From an uncultured Ignavibacteriota bacterium (GTDB lineage: Bacteria > Bacteroidota > Ignavibacteria > Tepidaquicellales > Tepidaquicellaceae), in NCBI GenBank assembly GCA_903901375.1, contig CAIUQV010000224.1, positions 1 to 7,200 on the forward strand: DNA of 7,200 bases, in the 5' to 3' direction. Below, piece after piece: positions 5,961 through 7,200 of the stretch. A model generated the notes under the pieces. It saw only the letters and a list, made by a program, of their open reading frames with translations, was not told the origin of the DNA and ran no database searches. Every line of letters starts with the position of its first letter. Positions within the stretch are counted from its first letter, which is position 1. The translations under genes were made by a program, and so were the position numbers.

Positions 5961-5968
5961 TCTCCTTT
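5961..5968 (-). promoter_or_regulatory. Ribosome binding site of the flavoprotein gene
   Basis: AAAGGAGA on the minus strand is a near-perfect Shine-Dalgarno, 9 bases before the ATG at 5951. The spacing is slightly long, but there is no better start nearby. Confidence 0.75.
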
Positions 5969-5983
5969 ATAAATTTAATTATC

Positions 5984-6014
5984 CCAATATAATTAATTCA
6001 TTTAAAATATTTAA
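5984..6014 (-). promoter_or_regulatory. Possible promoter of the flavoprotein operon
   Basis: TATATTGG (5991-5984 on the minus strand) is one mismatch from TAnnTTTG. TTA rather than TTG lies 20 bases upstream. The position, just ahead of the Shine-Dalgarno, is right for a short leader, but the match is weak and the region is extremely AT-rich. Confidence 0.25.
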
Positions 6015-6102
6015 TATTAAAATTCAATCGTAAGTATTAATGGAGATAATCTTATATTCTTATTCTCAGTTTAAGGGAATATTTCTCAATATTTAAAATG
6101 TA

Positions 6103-7200
6103 TCATTTATCAATAAACAATCTTTTTCCGTCGCTCCTGATTATTACAGCTCCTTCTTCGTCTGTTCTGTATATCTTTGAGCTTATGTTTGCTAATCTGT
6201 TAATAACATACTTAGAAGGCAGATTTCGGTCCTTTAGCCCGGCTGTGCTTATAACACTGATAACAGGTCTCACTTTCATCAGAAACTCCATCGATGTTGA
6301 TTTGTCACTGCCGTATTTCGCAATTTTGAGTACTTCCGATTTTAATCCTTCGTCATATACTTTTATCAAATCAATCTCATCATCTTCTTCAGCTTTTCCT
6401 GTAAAAAGAAAACTGTTCTCTCCGTAAGCAAACTTTATGGCAGCACTCGATGTGTCTGCATTCAGGAAATACAATTTAATATTACCAAAACCGCTTATTT
6501 GTTTTATCTCGCTTAAATTCTCTACTGTTATCTTCTTATCAGCTATATTCAATTCCGATGCACCCTTCAGCTCATTTTTGTTCTTCATTATTATTCTTTT
6601 TATATCGAAGTTCTGAAGTAATGATAAAAGCGCTCTGCCGTTCTTTCCAGTCTCGCTTGTTAATATCAGCAAATCAATCTCTGAAACGTTCCTTCTTTTT
6701 AGGTATGGGACAATCCTTGTTGATGTACTGTTGTTATACTGATTTTCAATTCCTGCATCTATCAGTATATTGCTTCCGTCTGGAGTTTCTATGTGTGTAC
6801 AGTCTGCATTTCCTATACTTAAATAAGTTACACGCATCTCGTTATTCCTGAAACTTGTAATCGTCAGATACATCATTACAATTATTACTGAAACCGATAA
6901 ACGGAAAAAGATATTTTTCTTATTCACTGATAGAAGTAATAAAAGTAGAATATAATAAACTGCAATCAAAACAGTGCTGAATCCAAATACTTCTATGTAT
7001 GAATATTCCAGTCCGGCAGCCCACTTTATGAACATAATCTGTAAATGCAAAAGTACAAAGTTCACTTCTGCTACTAATGAACTGAAATATTCCGATACAA
7101 TACCGGTTAGTACCTGTATAAATCCCATAGCCAGAGAAAAGTTCGAAAGTGGAATAGCTATGATGTTAGTGAATATTCCTGAAAAAGATACTTTCTCGAA
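6103..7200 (-). CDS. comEC: ComEC/Rec2 competence protein, C-terminal part, with degenerate beta-lactamase domain (partial)
   Basis: ComEC forms the inner-membrane channel that brings single-stranded DNA into the cell. The frame is open to the right edge (365 visible residues, numbered from the edge), so the true start is outside and the internal ATG at 7128 is only Met25. Residues 8-42 (with NIIAIPLS) match the end of the competence membrane domain. More helices lie at about 76-92 and 100-115. From 122 on there is a metallo-beta-lactamase-like domain: SIGNAD (128-133), ILIDAG (145-150), ILTS (179-182), LFTGK (265-269), LKIAKYGS (291-298) and YRTDEEGAVIIRSDG (344-358). The fold is aligned throughout but the metal ligands are gone: the usual THxHxDH reads TSETGKN, TGD reads TGK and HHGS reads KYGS. 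The domain is probably structural rather than nucleolytic. No clear terminator follows. Confidence 0.85.
   Translation of the reverse strand, partial: FEKVSFSGIFTNIIAIPLSNFSLAMGFIQVLTGIVSEYFSSLVAEVNFVLLHLQIMFIKWAAGLEYSYIEVFGFSTVLIAVYYILLLLLLSVNKKNIFFRLSVSVIIVMMYLTITSFRNNEMRVTYLSIGNADCTHIETPDGSNILIDAGIENQYNNSTSTRIVPYLKRRNVSEIDLLILTSETGKNGRALLSLLQNFDIKRIIMKNKNELKGASELNIADKKITVENLSEIKQISGFGNIKLYFLNADTSSAAIKFAYGENSFLFTGKAEEDDEIDLIKVYDEGLKSEVLKIAKYGSDKSTSMEFLMKVRPVISVISTAGLKDRNLPSKYVINRLANISSKIYRTDEEGAVIIRSDGKRLFIDK

Noticed and set aside
7126..7128. Internal ATG as the start of ComEC
   Set aside because: The frame stays open to the window edge and the upstream residues (NIIAIPLS) continue the ComEC membrane domain, so the gene is partial.

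Overview
This AT-rich 7.2 kb window looks like a chromosomal stretch from the Bacteroidota/Chlorobi/Ignavibacteria group, and an ignavibacterial genome is my best guess. Three observations point there. Two or three genes have promoter-like signals of the form TTG-N20-TAnnTTTG, the Bacteroidota-type -33/-7 promoter. Ribosome binding is mixed: some genes have a clear AGGAG-type Shine-Dalgarno and others have none. The proteins also have a Lys/Asn/Ile-rich composition. This is inference from sequence alone. No rRNA, tRNA, IS element or CRISPR array was seen.

Layout from left to right. (1) Bases 1-530, minus: the N-terminal part of a lipoprotein running off the left edge. Its last visible residues resemble the start of the conserved part of MltD-like lytic transglycosylases. 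(2) 531-747: a divergent intergenic region. (3) 748-1839, plus: a membrane-anchored SpoIIE/PP2C-type serine phosphatase. (4) 1840-2428: a 589-base gene-free stretch. It holds a weak terminator for the phosphatase gene, a strict 11-bp-period repeat array (about nine units, 2110-2208) with two adjacent hairpins, a minus-strand promoter with no gene behind it, and a good intrinsic terminator for the next gene. (5) 2429-2797, minus: a small secreted protein of unknown function. (6) 2949-3947, plus: an RluD-type 23S rRNA pseudouridine synthase. (7) 3951-4400, minus: a four-helix, histidine-rich DUF2231-like membrane protein, convergent with the synthase gene and separated from it by 3 bases. (8) 4471-4917 and 4917-5951, minus: a PEMT/ICMT-like membrane methyltransferase and an Acg-type nitroreductase-fold flavoprotein joined by a one-base TAATG overlap. 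(9) 6103-7200, minus: the C-terminal part of ComEC, whose metallo-beta-lactamase-like domain has lost all the usual metal ligands.

The genes do not form one pathway. The only convincing operon is flavoprotein-methyltransferase, possibly continuing into the DUF2231-like gene. The rest is housekeeping (rRNA modification, cell-wall turnover, signalling, DNA uptake). The points most worth a second look are the 11-bp phased array with its orphan promoter at about 2100-2340 and the ComEC with a catalytically dead-looking beta-lactamase domain.
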